In this document: positions 63,812-64,000 of the stretch, one piece after another
How positions within the stretch are numbered: position 1 is the first letter of the stretch
How the letters are laid out: each line of letters begins with the position of its first letter
Assembly (NCBI RefSeq): GCF_900099675.1
Contig: NZ_FNDQ01000008.1
Coordinates: forward strand, 1-64,000
From: Myroides phaeus
GTDB lineage: Bacteria; Bacteroidota; Bacteroidia; Flavobacteriales; Flavobacteriaceae
Direction of reading: 5' to 3'
Length of the DNA stretch: 64,000 nucleotides
The notes under the pieces: model-generated
Told to the model about the DNA's origin: nothing
The model's input: only the letters and a program-made list of their open reading frames with translations
The model's database searches: none
Program-made: the position numbers and the translations under genes

Positions 63812-64000
63812 TTAAAGTATTTCGTGAATCTTTTCTGTTGGTCTTGCTATTACAGCTTTTCCACCATTAACAACAATAGGTCTTTCAATTAGTTTAGGAT
63901 TGTTAACCATTGCTTCAATAATTTCTTCATCACTTAAGGTTGCATCTCCAAAAGTATCTTTCCATAAAGCGTCTTTTGTGCGTACTAACTCAATTGGATT
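63812..64000 (-). CDS. ArsC/Spx-family arsenate reductase, C-terminal part only
   Basis: 62 residues reach the stop at 63812; the start is beyond the window. The sequence VRTKDALWKDTFGDATLSDEE and then NPKLIERPIVVNGGKAVIAR matches the end of glutaredoxin-linked ArsC/YfgD proteins, with the substrate Arg in ERPIVV. The N-terminal active Cys is not in view, so activity cannot be judged. Confidence 0.82.
   Translation of the reverse strand, partial: NPIELVRTKDALWKDTFGDATLSDEEIIEAMVNNPKLIERPIVVNGGKAVIARPTEKIHEIL

Noticed and set aside
1..64000. Defence island, prophage or secretion system
   Set aside because: Apart from the IS end I find no integrase, phage structural, toxin-antitoxin or defence genes; gene content is core metabolism, envelope and regulation.

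Overview
The window is chromosomal DNA of a Bacteroidota bacterium, most likely a Flavobacteriaceae member of the Myroides/Flavobacterium type. The evidence is strongly AT-rich DNA, genes without clear Shine-Dalgarno sites, promoters of the Bacteroidota form (TTG, 19-20 bp, TAnnTTTG), many lipoproteins with Cys near residue 20, a SusC/CarboxypepD_reg-type TonB receptor, and family-typical proteins such as a split transketolase, a DUF4252 protein, a LytTR/propeller two-component pair and an UMF1-type transporter. Almost all of it is ordinary core genome. The species call is inference.

Layout. 1-537: one end of an IS3-family (IS150-like) insertion sequence. 570-5315: pepT, a secreted hydrolase, an RluE-type pseudouridine synthase, a CDF metal exporter, and the ATPase of a FecCD-type importer. 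5316-6260: a 945-bp gene-free stretch with inverted arrays of 11-bp repeats. 6261-8097: split transketolase. 8202-11324: FKBP-like lipoprotein, hslR, a methyltransferase, a phosphoribosyltransferase and aroK. 11454-12875: five identical tandem tRNA-Lys genes, tRNA-Leu, a small membrane protein, and a sixth tRNA-Lys. 12979-16109: DUF4252 pair, then binding protein and permease of a siderophore/cobalamin-type importer. 16195-22035: tgt, lptF/G, EamA, accA, dnaB. 22252-28661: divergent birA, and a collinear run rsfS-ftsH-LUD-cdsA-psd-ACBP-SOD. 28702-33536: msrB lipoprotein, hydrolase, M48 protease, UMF1 transporter, unknown lipoprotein. 33736-42347: lon, cmk, nucleoside transporter, DEAD-box-type helicase, NlpC/P60 hydrolase, thiolase. 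42630-42894: tRNA-Ser, -Pro, -Arg. 43089-49374: hydrolases, lytic transglycosylase, small acetyltransferase, mtaB, peptide-binding lipoprotein. 49375-50048: second gene-free stretch with 11-bp periodic repeats. 50049-56787: LytTR regulator, propeller histidine kinase, metallophosphoesterase, ABC-F protein. 57086-60707: putative muralytic protein, a trp attenuator with leader peptide followed by trpB alone, and fumC. 60856-64000: small membrane protein, TonB-dependent receptor, and the end of an arsC-family gene.

How the genes connect. The rsfS-to-SOD run joins protein quality control, phospholipid head-group synthesis (cdsA, psd), acyl-CoA binding and a lipid-anchored superoxide dismutase. 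It ends head-on against a lipid-anchored methionine sulfoxide reductase, so two envelope antioxidant enzymes sit side by side. The ATPase at 4530-5315 and the binding protein/permease at 13949-16109 could together make one split importer.

Most noteworthy: (1) a complete Trp attenuator (promoter, leader peptide with three consecutive Trp codons, competing 1:2, 2:3 and 3:4 pairings, U-tract) in front of a solitary trpB; (2) two gene-free regions carrying non-coding arrays of 11-bp repeats; (3) an intrinsic-terminator-like hairpin placed just before the transposase start of the IS; (4) a Tgt enzyme without the three zinc-binding cysteines of the E. coli type; (5) six identical tRNA-Lys genes.
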